Source: Nissolia schottii (lineage: Eukaryota > Streptophyta > Magnoliopsida > Fabales > Fabaceae). Taken from it: a stretch of 64,000 bases of DNA. The position numbers were made by a program, and so were the translations under genes. The stretch covers positions 470,417 to 534,416 of the forward strand of contig QANU01109800.1 of NCBI GenBank assembly GCA_003254905.1, in the 5' to 3' direction. The notes under the pieces are model-generated. The model was not told where the DNA came from. It ran no database searches and was given only the letters and a program-made list of their open reading frames with translations. Below, one piece after another: positions 12,989 through 26,989 of the stretch; within the stretch, counting starts at the first letter, position 1, and every line of letters begins with the position of its first letter.

Positions 12989-14041
12989 GCTGCGATTGGT
13001 TGGTTAGTTAGGGTTGTGTTAGAAGAGAGAGGGAATGGTAGTTTGAATTGAAAATGTTTGGGTTTTGGGGTTTAGAGGTCACGGAGGAAGATACGCTTAT
13101 TCAAAATTCAAACCTCCTCACTACTTGTTTCCGGTGCCTTCCCACCTGCCCTTGTTAACTTTTTTTTTGCTTGTTTTTAGTTCAAAAAATAAAAGTTCTT
13201 ATAAACTTTCAAAAGCAGAGACCTGTTCTATTTTTTACCTTTTTGGGAACAAAAATTCATGATTTAATTTGATTCATCGATTTTATATTGTTATTACTTA
13301 TTTAGACTCATTAACTATCAGACATACTAAATAATGTGAGATTAATTAAAATGGTACATATTTTAACTCTTTAACTAAAGATTTTAAATTTAAATTATGA
13401 GTTAAGTCCTTCTACTTTTTTAAATACTTTAATAAATATAAATAACATTTTTCATAATTCAAACATGTGTTACGATATGCCTAACACTTTTAAATTAGGT
13501 GTTATATAATTAGGCTGTCTTATTAGTCCTTCTAACTTTGTATAACAATTGTCATTTCTTTTTCCATTTTTGATTTTTTTAAATTAACATTTATTAAAAA
13601 TACAACATATTAAATTTTAAAAATTGAAGGAAAAAAAATGAAGTGGTCTCGTGTTACATTATTTTATTTTTGGTCTGACGTGTTGTCAAAATCAAAATAG
13701 AAAACTTTACGGGCTAATAGCAAATACTGCGGCCCATCTTTCTTACAAGGCCCGTGAGGCTTTTGTTTATGTTCTGCAATAATTAATTAATTAAATTGAA
13801 GAAGAAGGAGGAAAAAAATGAAAAAAAACGGATCTCAGTGACAACCGTAGGAGGGGGGGTTTTGTTCGCAGTGAGCTGAGCCTATTATCGATACAAATGA
13901 ACAAACAGAACTCTGAATTATGATTTTTTGATCATGCTCTTCGTTTCCATCCCCACAAAATCTCCTTTCAAATCCAGCTGAATTTCTTCTGAAGATTTCT
14001 GTTACCTAACCAGATTCAATTGGATTCTTCCAGTTAATGCA
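12989..14041. promoter_or_regulatory. Shared promoter region between BUB3 and ZFPL1-like gene
   Basis: These 1,053 bases separate two divergent start codons and must carry both promoters and 5' UTRs. The part next to the plus gene (about 13790-14041) is purine- then pyrimidine-rich, as plant leaders often are. No convincing TATA box or named element was seen. Confidence 0.5.
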
Positions 14042-17000
14042 ATGGTGGTCTGCAAATGTCGCAAGGTTCCCCCCCCCCACCCCTTTTCTCTTTCCCCCTC
14101 TTACAGTTTGTGCCTTTTTGCTCTTCTTTTCGAAACCCTGATTTTGGTTTGGCCAATCGTGCTTGATTAGTTAGCTGGGTATGTAGATCGGATCGGTACC
14201 GCCAATTCAGATCAATCGTTGTGTGTTCTACGAGCTTTCTCATTTTGTCTGATTTCATTGTTTTCGTGTAAATGCGTGCTGGAAACGGGTGCTTGAGTTG
14301 GGTTTCCATTGTGTTAGAGCATAGAGGATAGAATTGACACGAAGTGATTAGTTTTGGGGATGGGGTGTTTTGTTGCAACTTGCATGTGAATTTGTACCTT
14401 GATTAGCTTCAGGGAGCCATGATAGTGATTTCCCATTATGTTGATTAGAAACAGAGCTGATTTTTATATGTGATTGGTTTTCTATGGTGTTATAGGCTAC
14501 TAAGTTGTATTGCTTCGTGCACAAAGTTCCTGTCTGTGGAGAATGCATCTGCTTCCCGGAGCACCAAATCTGCGTGGTAAATTTTCACTTTGTATCTTTT
14601 TTTTTCTTTATTAACATCTTCCAATTAATGCAGTGATGGTCTTGTGGCTGTGTTCTCTTACTATCATTTCCTTCTTCATTTCCTCTTTCAATATGGTCGA
14701 TTTCTGGTTTAATTTAACTAGTTGAGTTAGTTGAATTTTGTCATTGCTTGTCAAAGGCTTAATGTTGATTCTAGTCTTAACTTGAATTTTCATGGGGGAC
14801 ATTCTGTAGAGGTAGTTAACTCCCAATATTTATTTTACGAATATAAAAGAGATGGAAAGAAAACTGCAATGAATCTTGTCTCGATATTGTATTCATACAT
14901 CTTTAATTTTCATTTCTTTTGTTTTGTTTATTTCTTTCCTCATTTGGCTTTTCAAGCAAATAGTGTTTGTGGCTTTTCCAAAATGTCGATATGCCATGCC
15001 TTGATGTTTCTGTGGTTAAGATTGGTTTGCTTTTTCATCTTTCATAGGTCCGGACTTATTCAGAATGGGTTATAGATGGGGAGTATGATTGGCCCCCTAA
15101 ATGCTGCCAGTGCCAAGCTGCCTTAGAAGAGGGGAGTGGATCTCAAATTACCCGACTGGGTTGCTTGCGTATGTGGTTTTGCTTATGTATGCCTTTAATT
15201 TAAATCCTGTCAAACATGCACTGAATTACATATTGTGAATTCAAATTTTATGCATAGATGTTATCCACACAAGTTGCTTGGTCTCGCATATCAAGAGTTT
15301 TCCTCCCCATACTGCCCCAGCAGGTTATGTGTGTCCTTCATGTTCCACTTCGGTAAGATTTACCTTCACATGATGTCCTCCTTTGTCAGTAAGATTTTTG
15401 GTTGAAACTAGTGCATTCGTGTATGCATTTTGAACTGAAAGCTAGTTAGGTTTTTGTCTAACTATGATCAAATTTCGAAGTATGGTTCATGGTGTTCTAG
15501 GTTCCCAGAACATAAGCAACGTGTTATTTTTCTTTTCTCCCCCCTCCCCCCCAAAAAAAACACTATCTTCTTTTTCTCTTACTCTCTTTTCATAATTATT
15601 GAGAGTAGGTAGAAATTCAAGGGAGATTGTTTGTGTTTCCATTAAAAGGCAGTCTTTACTCAGTCTTTTCCTGCCCCCATCTGTTTTCCTCCATCCTTAT
15701 TCTATTTCTTCAAATGAAGCCCCTCCTTTTTTCCCATGTTCCTTGCTGCCACGTGGGCATGCCGGTAGTTATGTGGGGTCACACTTCCCACATTACCTAT
15801 TTGGGAGTTAAATCCCCTGTTACCCTTCTTCTTCCAAAAATATGCCTTAGCAAACTTAGGGTGCCTAACAAGAATATTGCCTCGACTTGTTCTAGTTATA
15901 TTTGTAGTTATTCTGAACTATCGTCCATTGATTTTGTCTAGCCATATTGAAACATTAAAGTGTGGTTCATAGTGTTCTACCTGCCTTGAGCTATGTACTA
16001 AAAAAGGGCGGCTCAGTCCCTAGAGCTAGGTATTTAGGGGGGGAAAATGGCATGCTATATTCCTAACCTTTAGTTATCTTTTTATTTTTATTCATTTTGC
16101 CTGTTCATTTTTAAACTAAATATTTTTAAATATTAAGATGTAGATAGAAGCTCAAGAAGGGAAATTTGTTATTTTGCTTATTTGTTAATTTTTGCTTTTT
16201 AAACCATTAAGCAATGGCATGTCTTAGGGAACTTACCATAGAAGTAGTTAATCAAATAGAAGCACACTATGTATGAAAAAATGATACTCTGTTAGCTCTA
16301 TACACGTGACTTGTGGAACTAATATTGTAATTATGCTTCACCTTCTAAAAGGCAAAATTTCCCCTTTATTTACGATTTCTCACTTTGGTGAGATAACTCA
16401 TGCAGATATGGCCTCCCAAAAGTGTTAAAGATTCAGGATCTCGTCTTCATTCCAAGTTAAAGGAAGCTATACTGCAGGTGATTTCTGAAATGGGTACTTT
16501 TTAGTGGTATCACTTGTTTACTAGTTTATGATATAAAACTAGTCTACATTGTTTGAAAATTGACATGAGTACTAGAACAACCCTTAGTTGCAAGCTGGTG
16601 TTTATGTTGCCATTGTTATTTTATTTTTTTTAAAAATAATATCATTGTTATGTTTGTGGAATATAGATTAGAAATGGGTTTGGATATTGAGAGTTTTATT
16701 GGTAGAAAATTTATTGTTAGAAAATCGCTTGCCAGAAATCCAAAATAATAACAATACAGTGGGTTTGGGATGCATAGACTTGAGATGTGTGAAGCATGGA
16801 CACTTTACAACACCATTTTCATGCCCATACCCAGTTTGTCGTGGGTCTGTGTCAATCTTCACAATTAGCTGAGGATTATGAAATAGTATAATATGGAGTG
16901 CCATCATTGTTTAGTGACCGGACTTATTCAACCAACCGCAATATTTTCATTTGTTTTATCTGTTTTTTGGACAGACTGGTATGGAAAAGAATATCTTTGG

Positions 17001-18401
17001 AAATCATCCAGTTTCACTGTCAGTGACAGAATTCCGTGGTCCTCCACCTGCTTTTGCTTCAGATCCATTGATTAATAAGGAAAATCATGGAGACTCGGTC
17101 GATGGATTTTCACATGTAACTGGATCAGAACCTTCTAAGCTTTCAGTGTCAGATATTGTGGAGATAGATGGCCCTAACTCATCAGGAAATTTCCCTAAAG
17201 CCTCAAGTCCTGTTGGTGTAAGAAGATTTTTATCTCATTTACTGCTATGAATAAGATGTTTTAGTGCACTTACTCCGTGTATGCATTTTTGTCCATCTAA
17301 TAAGGTCTTAATTTTCACTTGCTTTATTTCAATATAAGTTGTCGTCTTTCATGCATTCAGTATCTTATGCATAAACTTGTTCTTATTGCAAATAATTCAG
17401 CCTGGAGCTACCACAAGGAAGGGCTCACTTCATGTTGAAAGACAGAATTCTGAAATCTCATATTATGCTGATGATGAAGATGGGAATCGGAAAAAGTATA
17501 CAAAAAGAGGTGATAAAGTCTTTTGTATAAAATTTTGATATTTAAAATTTCTTTTATCAAAGAACATTTACCTTCTGATTTAACATGTCGTCCATTGTGT
17601 GTATATGCTTCCTCTGCTCTTATGTGCAGAAGCTTGTCTAGTTCTATTTATTTATTCAACCTTCCATGTTTGAAAGTGTAGGTCCATTCCGTCATAAGTT
17701 TCTTCGAGCATTGCTTCCATTCTGGTCTAGTGCTTTACCTACTCTACCAGTGACTGCACCGCCAAGAAAAGATGGATCAAATGCAACTGAAGCCTCAGAA
17801 GGCCGAGCACGACATCAAAGATCATCAAGGATGGACCCGAGAAAAATTCTTCTCTTCATTGCAATCATGTATAGCTCTTTCTTTTCTTCCTGTATAACTA
17901 TAATATATATTAATCCAAAGTAGGAAGCGCCAAAGAGGTGAAACTATGAAAACTAAGGGATCTGAAAACTCTATAATCTTGTCTAAGTCATTGGTAATTC
18001 CTAATATTTAGGGTAAGCATGGAACAACTGGGTCAGTGAGCTGGCATTTTATTGCAACTAACAGTATATACCTTAGCGACAAAACAACCTGTAGGATGTT
18101 TTCGTGTCAGCTAATACTTGCACCATATGATTTAAGATATATTTGTTGGCTATTTGCTCCTTTCCTCGGAGGAGAAAGAAAGCTAACATAGCATAAATCC
18201 GGATGCTATTATTCCTCTATCATATGTAAAAACTCTAGTTATATATGGTTTCAGTTATGGTATAGACCAACTGCTAGTCTTTAGCTGATGTAGTTATTGT
18301 GATCTATTTGCAGGGCGTGCATGGCAACGATGGGTATATTGTATTACAGACTAGTGCAAAGGGGTCCAGGGGATGACCTTCTGAGTGATGAACAAATTTG
18401 A
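14042..18401 (+). CDS. ZFPL1: ZFPL1-like Golgi membrane protein with B-box and RING
   Basis: This is the plant homologue of zinc finger protein-like 1, an integral cis-Golgi protein in animals. Nine exons are 14042-14065, 14496-14576, 15048-15168, 15258-15352, 16406-16477, 16975-17217, 17401-17509, 17682-17868 and 18314-18401, giving 339 residues. Residues 4 to about 35 are a B-box-like Cys/His cluster (MVVCKCRK, then CFVHKVPVCGEC and PEHQIC). Residues about 54-105 are RING-like (CCQCQ, GCLHVIHTSC, VCPSC). A Ser/Pro-rich middle follows. Residues about 303-322 (KILLFIAIMACMATMGILYY) form a membrane span near the C-terminus, matching the tail-anchored layout of ZFPL1. The first exon is only 24 nt, so a search for long frames misses it. 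Golgi function in plants is inferred from family. Confidence 0.88.
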
Positions 18402-20591
18402 GATGAAATGATGCTCTGAAAGTTCGGAGATTTTCTATGTTGCTGGTTACTGGTGCTTCTGCTCTGCTGCTTATCTGTTTGGCTTCTTTATTTGGACCAG
18501 TCACTGTTTTTGGTAAACATACATATACTAGTAGCTGGTTGATAATTTTTCATTTGAATGCCAATGACAGTGAGGTGTCACATATCCTTGTCAACCATCT
18601 TTGCTCTTTCCCCTCAGTTTTGGTGTCCATTTGGGAATGTAATTGCAGATTCAGGTTTATATGCTCTCTTAAATTGGTTTAAGTTGTAATTATCTGGAAT
18701 CCTTAAACCCTTGAAGACCAATTTGTCTCCACCATTTCATATATAATTCGCACATTATTAGCCAGTCAACATATATTTCTACTTGTTTTTTTACAAAACA
18801 AGCTCATAGATGATGTTATCCATTAGGAAATGGATCTTTTCAAGTGAATTTTATGTTATATGTTGTCCAGTTTTTTCTCTCACCATTAATTTTTTTATTG
18901 CTTATGTCATGTATGAGATTCACATCATCAATTAATGGTGGAAGATGAGATTTGACAACACATACACAAAATTCACTTGAAAAATTCCATTTCATGTCTG
19001 GGTTGGGCGTTCCATTTGGGCCTATAAATAATCTTAGTCAGGAATTCGGTCAAATAACACAAACTGTGAAGTTGTGAAGTCATTTTGCAAGAAATAAAAA
19101 TTTGTGAAGTCGACATTAGGCCCCTTACAGGCGCCTTACGTAATCTCCATTTTAGAATGCGTGCCAGGTTTTGGAATTTTGGAGATTTAGAAAGTATGTC
19201 AATTGCACATATTACTAATAACTTTAGTTTTTCAATAATATCGTTAATAGTTGTGTTTTATTAACAATTACATAAGCAAAGAGAAGAATAGTAATTACAT
19301 TCATAAAATTAATAGGATAATTAATAGGATGATAGTAATAACATATATTGTGTTATTACAAAGACCATTTATTATTATTATTTTTTGAATGTTTTAACTC
19401 TAATTTGATAATTATTTTTAAAAAGAGAGTATAACTTGGGAGATTCATGCCTCATAAAGGATCTTAAATACTTGAACAAGATTGTTTCTAATAAGAGGAT
19501 GCCTTTGTTTTTGAAAAAAAAAAACTTGAAAATGCATTTAGGACAATAACATCTTTGTTGTTTTTGTTTTTTTCATGCTATTACTGCCCAACATCATTTG
19601 AACTTTTTATAATTAGGTTAGGGTTGGCTACCTAAATTAAATGAGAGCATTACAATACCTTATCCTAAATTAAATTATGCCTTATTCATTTTTGTCCCAA
19701 TAGGCAAAGGAAAAATTATCGTATGTTCTCTAAATATATTTAATGTGTCTTTTAAAAATATTATTGATCGTTAATTTTTTTATTTTTATATATTTTTAAA
19801 ATATAAGTATAAAATAAAATTAATAGTTGATAACATTTATAAAGTATTTATTAAATATACTCTAAAAACATGAGTGAATTTCCCTGGAAAAAGCATACTA
19901 CTAATAGTAGTACTTACTTAAGATGTGTTAGCCTTGGGATGCTAATGCCTTTAAAATTTCCCACAGAAGTTGGCAAGTCAAATTATGGCACTTTTCGCAG
20001 TTTACATTCTAGAAGTCAAATTAAAAGAAAGGAGCAAAAGAGGCTCATCAAATTCAACCCTATATTAAATTGGATATTTTAGGTGGACTTCTTTCTCTTT
20101 TTTACTTTATTAAATTGGATAAGTATATTAAAAGTTGAAATCATCCAATACTCTAGAATTAAATGGTTGACAAATGAAAAGTCAATCCTTTAAAAAAATG
20201 GAGAGTTCCACAGTTCCAAGCTACTACTACTATTAATATATAATTGTTGTCTTCGTTGACTTACATGGCCCTTTGGTTAGTTTGAAGGTTTTCCCTGTTT
20301 CATCTCTTGCACCAACCACCCCAAACCCAGCATAAGAATTGGACAAGAAAAGAACATATCACAAGGTTATGTTCCCTTGTTCTTCGTTGGTAGGATCGAA
20401 TAAAATGGATTCTGAAATTCAACAACCTAAAGTAGTGATTACAAGTGGTTATATGGGTTCAGATTGCATTGAGATTGCTTTGCACAATAATGTACTATAC
20501 TAATAGTTTATCAGCAAAAAGGCAGAAAAATGATGATTTTATTTATAATTCTCACAAAATTAATTGCTAAATATTTATTGAAGCATATATA
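18402..20591. other. Intergenic region, no gene seen
   Basis: The first few hundred bases probably hold the 3' UTR of the ZFPL1-like gene; the plus frame at 18437-18682 is most likely UTR. The rest is AT-rich with no exon-like signal and no clear repeat boundaries. Confidence 0.45.
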
Positions 20592-20672
20592 ATCATGGTT
20601 ATCAAACTCGCGAGTTTAAGTAAACTCGTGGAGCCTCCGTAAACTCGGATCGTAAACTCGTACGAGTTTACC
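20592..20672. repeat. Terminal fragment of palindromic AAACTCG element
   Basis: ATCATGGTTATCAAACTCGC opens a stretch that includes the 18-bp palindrome TAAACTCGTACGAGTTTA near its end. Over about 80 bases it matches, in reverse complement, the right end of the element at 44350-44921. Only one end is recognisable here. Confidence 0.65.
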
Positions 20673-23154
20673 TATTATTAAAAAAATATTAAAAAAATAT
20701 TTTAAAAAATTATTATGCTACAAAAATATNAGTTACTCTCCCGGCAAACAAATGTGTTTCTCGAAAAATTTAATGAAATAATGTTTTTTAAACCAACATT
20801 TATTTATTTGTTGTGTGCATTAAACTAATATTTCTAACCACACGTGATATTGGCATTCTCATCTCCATACAAACGAAAACTCTATTATTGTAATTGCATA
20901 AATAATGAAAAAGGGGTGTAAATTTGCGCTATAGTTTATGGGAGATTATTGATGGGACTTGCTCATATGGCATAACAGTGGACAGCACGTTCACATATTT
21001 ACCAAAAAGTTTCCACACGCTTTTCTTTGTATGCTTGCATAATACGTCACTTATACAAGTCGCGACCAAAATCAATATATTTTTATATCAATGTATTTTG
21101 TTATAAATTATATTTAATTATATTCAAAACAGTCTATATAAATAAACTAAACAAATAGATTGTCGTAAGGGATTCAGTGGAAGAGAGTGGGATGTTGTTC
21201 TATCGCATATATCTTAATAAGAGAGAGGCTAACCAGTGTCAGTGTGCAAAATGGATTTAAATAGGATCAAAGGGCATGATAAGCTGATTTTTCAGGACAT
21301 AACTCCTCCAAGCTTATGGCCTTGTTGTTTGCTAATGTAATGGGTGTTGAGTTTTATATGATATTTGTTAGCAAAATTCAAAAACAAAAATGTTAGAAGG
21401 AATTGAAACTCAATTTGTACCTTTCAAATTAATTATGATTTGAGATATGCAAACTGAAATTTAAACATGCTATTAATGTTTTGTTTGTTGTCGTTTACTG
21501 CAAATCATTTTTTCTAATAGCAGCAAGAGTTTAAAAAATAAGAGCGCTTCATTAATTTATTGAAAAACATAAATATTGTTCTAAAGCAGTGTTATTAAAC
21601 ACCGGTTGATTTGAAATTTGGTGACCTACAAAGTGAAAGGTGATAGGTTGAGCCTACAAAAACATTTTGACGTTTAAGTAAGTATATGAATTAAGGGTAT
21701 TCTCAACTTAAAATAAGTGATACTTGATATGGTTGATAACTAGATCTATGCTGATACAAGTGAGTGTGAGAAGACATAAGGTGTTTAAAGAAGGATTCCT
21801 CATATCTCGGAGATGTAGTTTCCCGTATCTCATGATGAACCCGTTGTAAAAAATTTGCAATTGTTCAATGTCATTGCTTTCTCTTCAAATGGTAAGCGCA
21901 ATGACTTACTCGACTAGCAAGATCGGGCATGGGCCTGGCCAACCCAACCCTGGTGTCATACTTGATTTTTTCTAGAGCTTAGCTCTGGACTTTGAGAGGT
22001 TGGACCTAGAGAAGTTGATCTTGAGAAATTGAACCTTAGCAATAATAAACTCAAATATTTAAGCCGTAAAGGTTCTTCTGAGTTTTCCCTCCAATGAGCA
22101 CTGCCAAGCAAATTTAGCACAGTACATAATTAGTAATCAACAGTATATTGATACTCACCAAGAAACAGTGGAAGTAAATTAATGCATTAGCGCGTACGTC
22201 TCAGTAAGATATGAGCAACAAAATTTAAGAATAAGACCGAAGAAATTAGTAATTGGCTATTCCCATCTAAGATATACTATGAAATTAACAATTGATTAAT
22301 TATATAATATATTTGCACATTCCAACGTAAATTTTCTTGTAGAAGGGTACGTGATAACAAATAAATTATAGTGGTCAGAAATAGCTAACCAAATGCCAGC
22401 TATTTTCATAATATTAATTTACAAAAATTAAATAAACAACTATAAAAAGAAGGCCTTTTTGAAATCGTGCCTGCTAGTTTATAAAACTTAATAGCCCCAA
22501 AAGATCCCATTATTTCTAAAATGCAATCGCGTGGAATGCCAGAGCCAGAATCTCAGATTTTCTTAATGCCTTCCAATGCATATAGATCATAAATAACTGA
22601 GATATGCCAGCAAACTTAGTTGTTTGTTGTCAGCAATTAAATAATCTTTATGAAATCAGATATTTAGCAAACAAAAAATATATACATGAAAAAGAAGATA
22701 GGTTTATGAATTATGACTGAAGAACCATTAAAAAAATAACAAGTAGACAAGAAATTCTTATATGATCATAAGACCAACACATTATATTTGGATACAAGAT
22801 ATAATAAGAGTGAATTTCATTGTGTGAGACTCAAAAATACTTGATGGAACCTACAATAAAAGTGGTAGAACATACTTGTATTGTGTGTGCTCAAATATGA
22901 TATGTTGATCTTACGACAATGTAAAAGTTTTTTCAAGAAAGACTTTTGGAGTGCCAATATTTGATTCCTTTCTTAAAAAAGCCTATACTTTAGCTAACTA
23001 AGGGTACGTATTGTGTGTAATGTAATGGCTTAGACGGCCAAGTCTAATTGTTACAAAAACAACATATATGTACATTATCTCAAAAATCATTTCTTTTGGA
23101 AACTAATGTGAATTTCAATAGAAAAGTACTAATTTGCTCTTGAACGGTTTCATA
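20673..23154. other. Intergenic region with one ambiguous base
   Basis: No gene is seen. Base 20730 is N, a marker of unresolved assembly. A GC-richer patch at about 21900-22010 may be old transposon debris but shows no boundaries. Confidence 0.4.
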
Positions 23155-23159
23155 CAAAA

Positions 23160-23476
23160 TATCACAACCACAAATAGACAAGGGATGATTTCTTGCACAA
23201 CAAGTCACAGTTAGTTAGTTAGTTAACAAGTTTGTTAGAGTTAGTTGTTAGTTAGAGTTAGTTACAAATGTAACTTAACCTTCCATCCCTTGTGTATATA
23301 AACTAATCATGTTGGTTCATCTTTATTATCATGAATTAGAGAATTGCAATATACAATTTCAATTCATTCTTCTCTACTTTTCCTTCCCTGCTTCCATCTT
23401 TCATTCTTCTCTGGTTCATGAGCATTTGATTGCTGCATAATCATGGTTGCTACATAACCATGGCAGAAATCTAACA
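23160..23476 (+). repeat. 5' LTR of copia element
   Basis: It starts TATCACAACC and ends AATCTAACA. It contains a GTTA microsatellite-like run and a TATATAAA box near 23295-23302. The 3' LTR at 28479-28810 is the same sequence with about 3 percent substitutions and a short extra T-rich segment. The 5' terminus is TA rather than the usual TG. Confidence 0.9.
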
Positions 23477-23494
23477 TGGTATCATTCGCGATCT
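23477..23494 (+). other. Primer binding site (tRNA-iMet type)
   Basis: TGGTATCATTCGCG directly follows the 5' LTR. It begins with TGGTATCA, the usual complement of the initiator methionine tRNA 3' end in plant copia elements, but its 3' part diverges. Confidence 0.65.
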
Positions 23495-23869
23495 CAATTC
23501 GCTTCTGCTCTCTCTCGATCTAATCATAGGTCTTCCCTCATCTTGTTCTTCACATTTCACTGCTCGATGTTCATATCTTTCGATGAGATCTCAGGTTCTG
23601 CAATCTATTTTTTATTCAATTTCTTGATGATTTCTGAAAATGATTGGTATGACAATGTTCTCCTGTAATTTCAATGCTAATTTTGCATCTTGAGATTACT
23701 CAAAGCATGAGAGAAAATCAAGTAGTTCCTCATCAATCTCATCTTTACAGAACTTAAGCTTCCTCAATTGCTTCAGTTTCTATTTTTCTTTCATCAATTT
23801 TCTTTGCACTTGTGATTCTATTTCTATCTTGCTTCATTTTCTTTTATCTGACCTGCAAAGTGACTCATC

Positions 23870-25029
23870 ATGGAGGATCCCGAACAAGTAACTTTTCTCA
23901 CAGGAGCAATTGATCAGAGTTCAATTCTTCAGCAGATTCAACATCTGTAACATATGCTTAAAGTTAGGGAACCTTTCCACCAATCAACCAACAGATCCAA
24001 CTTTTTATCCTTACTACCTACACCCTGGTGAAAATCCTGGTGCATCTTTGATTTAAACTACTCTGACTCCTCAGAATTATCATACATGGGAGAGAGCTAT
24101 GAAACTTGCATTGAAAGGCAAGAACAAAATTAAATTCATCGATGGCTCAATCATTAAGCCTTCTACAAATGATCCTTAACATGCTGCTTACAACAAGTGC
24201 AACACATACATCCTTTCTTGGATTACTCACTCTTTAAGCCCTGAGATTTATCAAAGTGTGATATGGATTGATGATTGCTATCAATTATGGCTTGATCTTA
24301 AGAGAAGATATCACCAAGGGGACATCTTCAGAACTGCAATTCTGCAGGAAGAACTATTCACAATTAAGCAAGGTGACTTTTCTATCACTAATTACTTCAC
24401 CAAACTGAAGATTCTTTGGTAGGAACTTGATAGTTTCTTGCCAATTCCTAGTTGTATGTGTCATTCTCCCTGTAGTTGTGGCCTTAGTGTTAGAAGTCAC
24501 AGGGCTAATGAATATGCTATTAGGTTATTAAGGGATCTCAATGAGCAGTACACTCACATTCACACTCTAGTTATGATGATGAAGTCTTTCCTTGCCATTC
24601 ATGACATTTTTTCTTTGCTTATAGAACAAGAAAGACAACTTACTTCCTCCTCTGTGATTCCATAGTTCTGTTTAGCAATTCTGACCAGACAAAACAGCAG
24701 CATTCTAAAGCCAACTCTAGCTCCAGAGGCAGGGGCCGAAGCACTGCATCTACCAAGGTAGTAGGAGTTCTAGCGGTAGAGGCCAATCTTCTTCCAGGGT
24801 TTGCATTTTCTGCAATACAGTAGGCCACACAATTGAAAAATGCTTTCACAAGCATGGTTATCCTCTTGGTTACCCTGAGCATCTCAAATGGTCCACCAAT
24901 AAAACTCAAGCAAAGATCAACAATATGATTGCTACCTCTGAGAATTCTAATGATATAGGTGATCTTGCAGACCATAACTTTTCTTGAAAGGATGCAAACT
25001 CTGATTCTAAAATTGTATCATTCTCAAAG
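23870..25029 (+). pseudogene. copia gag remnant with zinc knuckle
   Basis: A start codon at 23870 (ATGGAGGATCCCGAAC) runs only to a stop near 23948. Further in-frame pieces include TWERAMKLALKGKNK (about 24085) and SPEIYQSVIWIDD (about 24238), typical of the gag/UBN2-type region of plant copia. A CCHC knuckle (CIFCNTVGHTIEKC) is read at about 24800-24842. Several stops break the frame. Confidence 0.75.
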
Positions 25030-25038
25030 GAACAAGGT

Positions 25039-25731
25039 ATGAAGCTCCTAACTCTTTTGCAACAACATGAATCATTGTATTCTACCAAACACTCCACCAA
25101 TCAAATTTCCACTCTGCAGCCACATAAATCAGGTAACCGAGTCACCTTGTCCTGCACATTAGCTAGAAATAAATGTATCATAGATTCAGGAACCACGGAT
25201 CATGTGTGTTACTCCTTATCTATGTTCCATATTTATCACCAAATCTCACCTACAGAAGTCCACTTACCTGATGGAAATAAGGTATTTTCACACATTTCTG
25301 GTTCTGTCATATTTTCCAATGATCTTTACCTCAAAAATGTCCTATATATCCCACAATTCACTTTTAATCTTCTGTCTGTTTCCAAACTCACTGCTAATCT
25401 CCACTATTCTCTCACCTTTTCTCTTAACAAATGTGACATTCAGGACCTGAATACCTTGGGGATGATTGGCACTGCTGAACTTGCAAATGGATTGTATGCA
25501 ATGAGTGCTTCTCAAGCTATTACTCCACCTAGTAGTTGTAGTGGAATAGGACCTATTTCTGCACTTGCAAATGCTTGTAATATCTCTCATTCTTTCAATA
25601 AGTCAGACATTTGGCATATGAGGTTAGGACATCCCTCAATAGACAAGTTGCAGATCCTGCAAAAGGAATTTTCTAATGTAACATGTTCTAATTTGCACAA
25701 ACATTATGCAGCTTGTCATTTGGTAACATGA
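25039..25731 (+). pseudogene. copia protease and GAG-pre-integrase fragment
   Basis: This is an open segment of 230 codons. The aspartic protease signature IDSGTTDH lies near 25181. The GAG-pre-integrase motif DIWHMRLGHPSIDKLQ lies at about 25608-25655. The frame then ends at a stop, and the integrase continues in another register. Confidence 0.85.
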
Positions 25732-25779
25732 AAAAGAAACATTTTCCTACAAACAATACTACTTCTAGTCATTGCTTTG

Positions 25780-26475
25780 ACCTTTTGCATGTAGACATTT
25801 GGGGGCCTATTTCTACTCCTTTTATACTTGGTCACAAATATTTTTTTTACAATTGTAGATGATAAATCTCAATTTAATTGGCTGTTTTGTATGAAATTAA
25901 AATCTGCAGCTGCACTTTTACTTTAGTAATTTGTTCAAATGGTTAAAACTCAACACAATGTTGTTGTCAAAATCATAAGAAGTGATAATGATCAAGAATT
26001 TCTCATGCATAATTTTTTCAATAAAACATGCATTCTTCATCAAACCACATGTGTGAAGACACCTCAGCAAAATGCTGTAATAAAAAGGAAGCATCAAAGT
26101 ATTCTAGCTATTGCTAGAACCTTGATGTTTCAAAGTGAGATCCCAACCTATTTTTGGAACTTTGTTGTTGGCCATGCCACTTTTCTATTAAATAGGTTGC
26201 CTAGCTCTAAGCTTTCTAATAAGACTCCATATGTTGTTCTGCATAACCAACAACCTAAACTATCTCACATAAAGATTTTTGGATCTCTATGTTATGCTTC
26301 TACACTTTCTGCTGGCAAAAAGAAATTGGACAGTAGAGTCAGACAATGCATTTTTCTTGGTTTCAAAAGAGGCACAAAAGGATATATGTTATATGATCTT
26401 AATACTAGGGAACTTTTTGTCTCTAGACATGTGGTGTTTCATGAACACATTTTTCCATACCAATTACTTAATTAG
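25780..26475 (+). pseudogene. copia integrase core, broken
   Basis: The integrase begins with DIWGPISTP near 25795 and passes through stop-broken sequence to a 178-codon open segment at 25939-26475. Visible motifs are IRSDNDQEF and QQNAVIKRKHQSI, and a C-terminal part ending near HVVFHEHIFPY. The first catalytic region is damaged. Confidence 0.8.
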
Positions 26476-26989
26476 TCAAATTATGATTCTTCAACAACTA
26501 GTTCTACTGCTCCAACTGATTTTCATCTCACAAACTCATATTTTTTTCAAGATTTTTATCCTTACTTGCACAACAAGTCTGCATTTGTTTCTCCAACACA
26601 TGACTTGTCTGCTCGACCTGCACAAGTCACTACTCACTCATGTCCTGATTCTTCATCTCACACATCACAACCTAACCTCTCTAATATGCTAAACTCTGAA
26701 AATACTTCTCCTACCATGACAAGTCACTCTTCAAGTGCTCCTACAGTTCCTTCCTCCATTGTTCCATTAAGGAGATCATCCAGAGAAAAGAAAGCTCCCT
26801 TCTATCTCAAGGAGTATCATTGCAACATAAAGTTCATTCATCCTCAAGTATTCATCATCCTATTTCTCATGTTCTCACCTATAACAACCTATCTCCCTCC
26901 TATAAACAATTTTCCCTAGCTATCTCCACTCACACTGAACTTAACAGCTACAAAAATGCAATAATTCATGATTGTTAGAAACAAGCTAT

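Noticed and set aside
23217..23232. GTTA tandem run as a CRISPR-like or telomere-like array
   Set aside because: It is a short microsatellite inside the copia LTR and is repeated in the other LTR.
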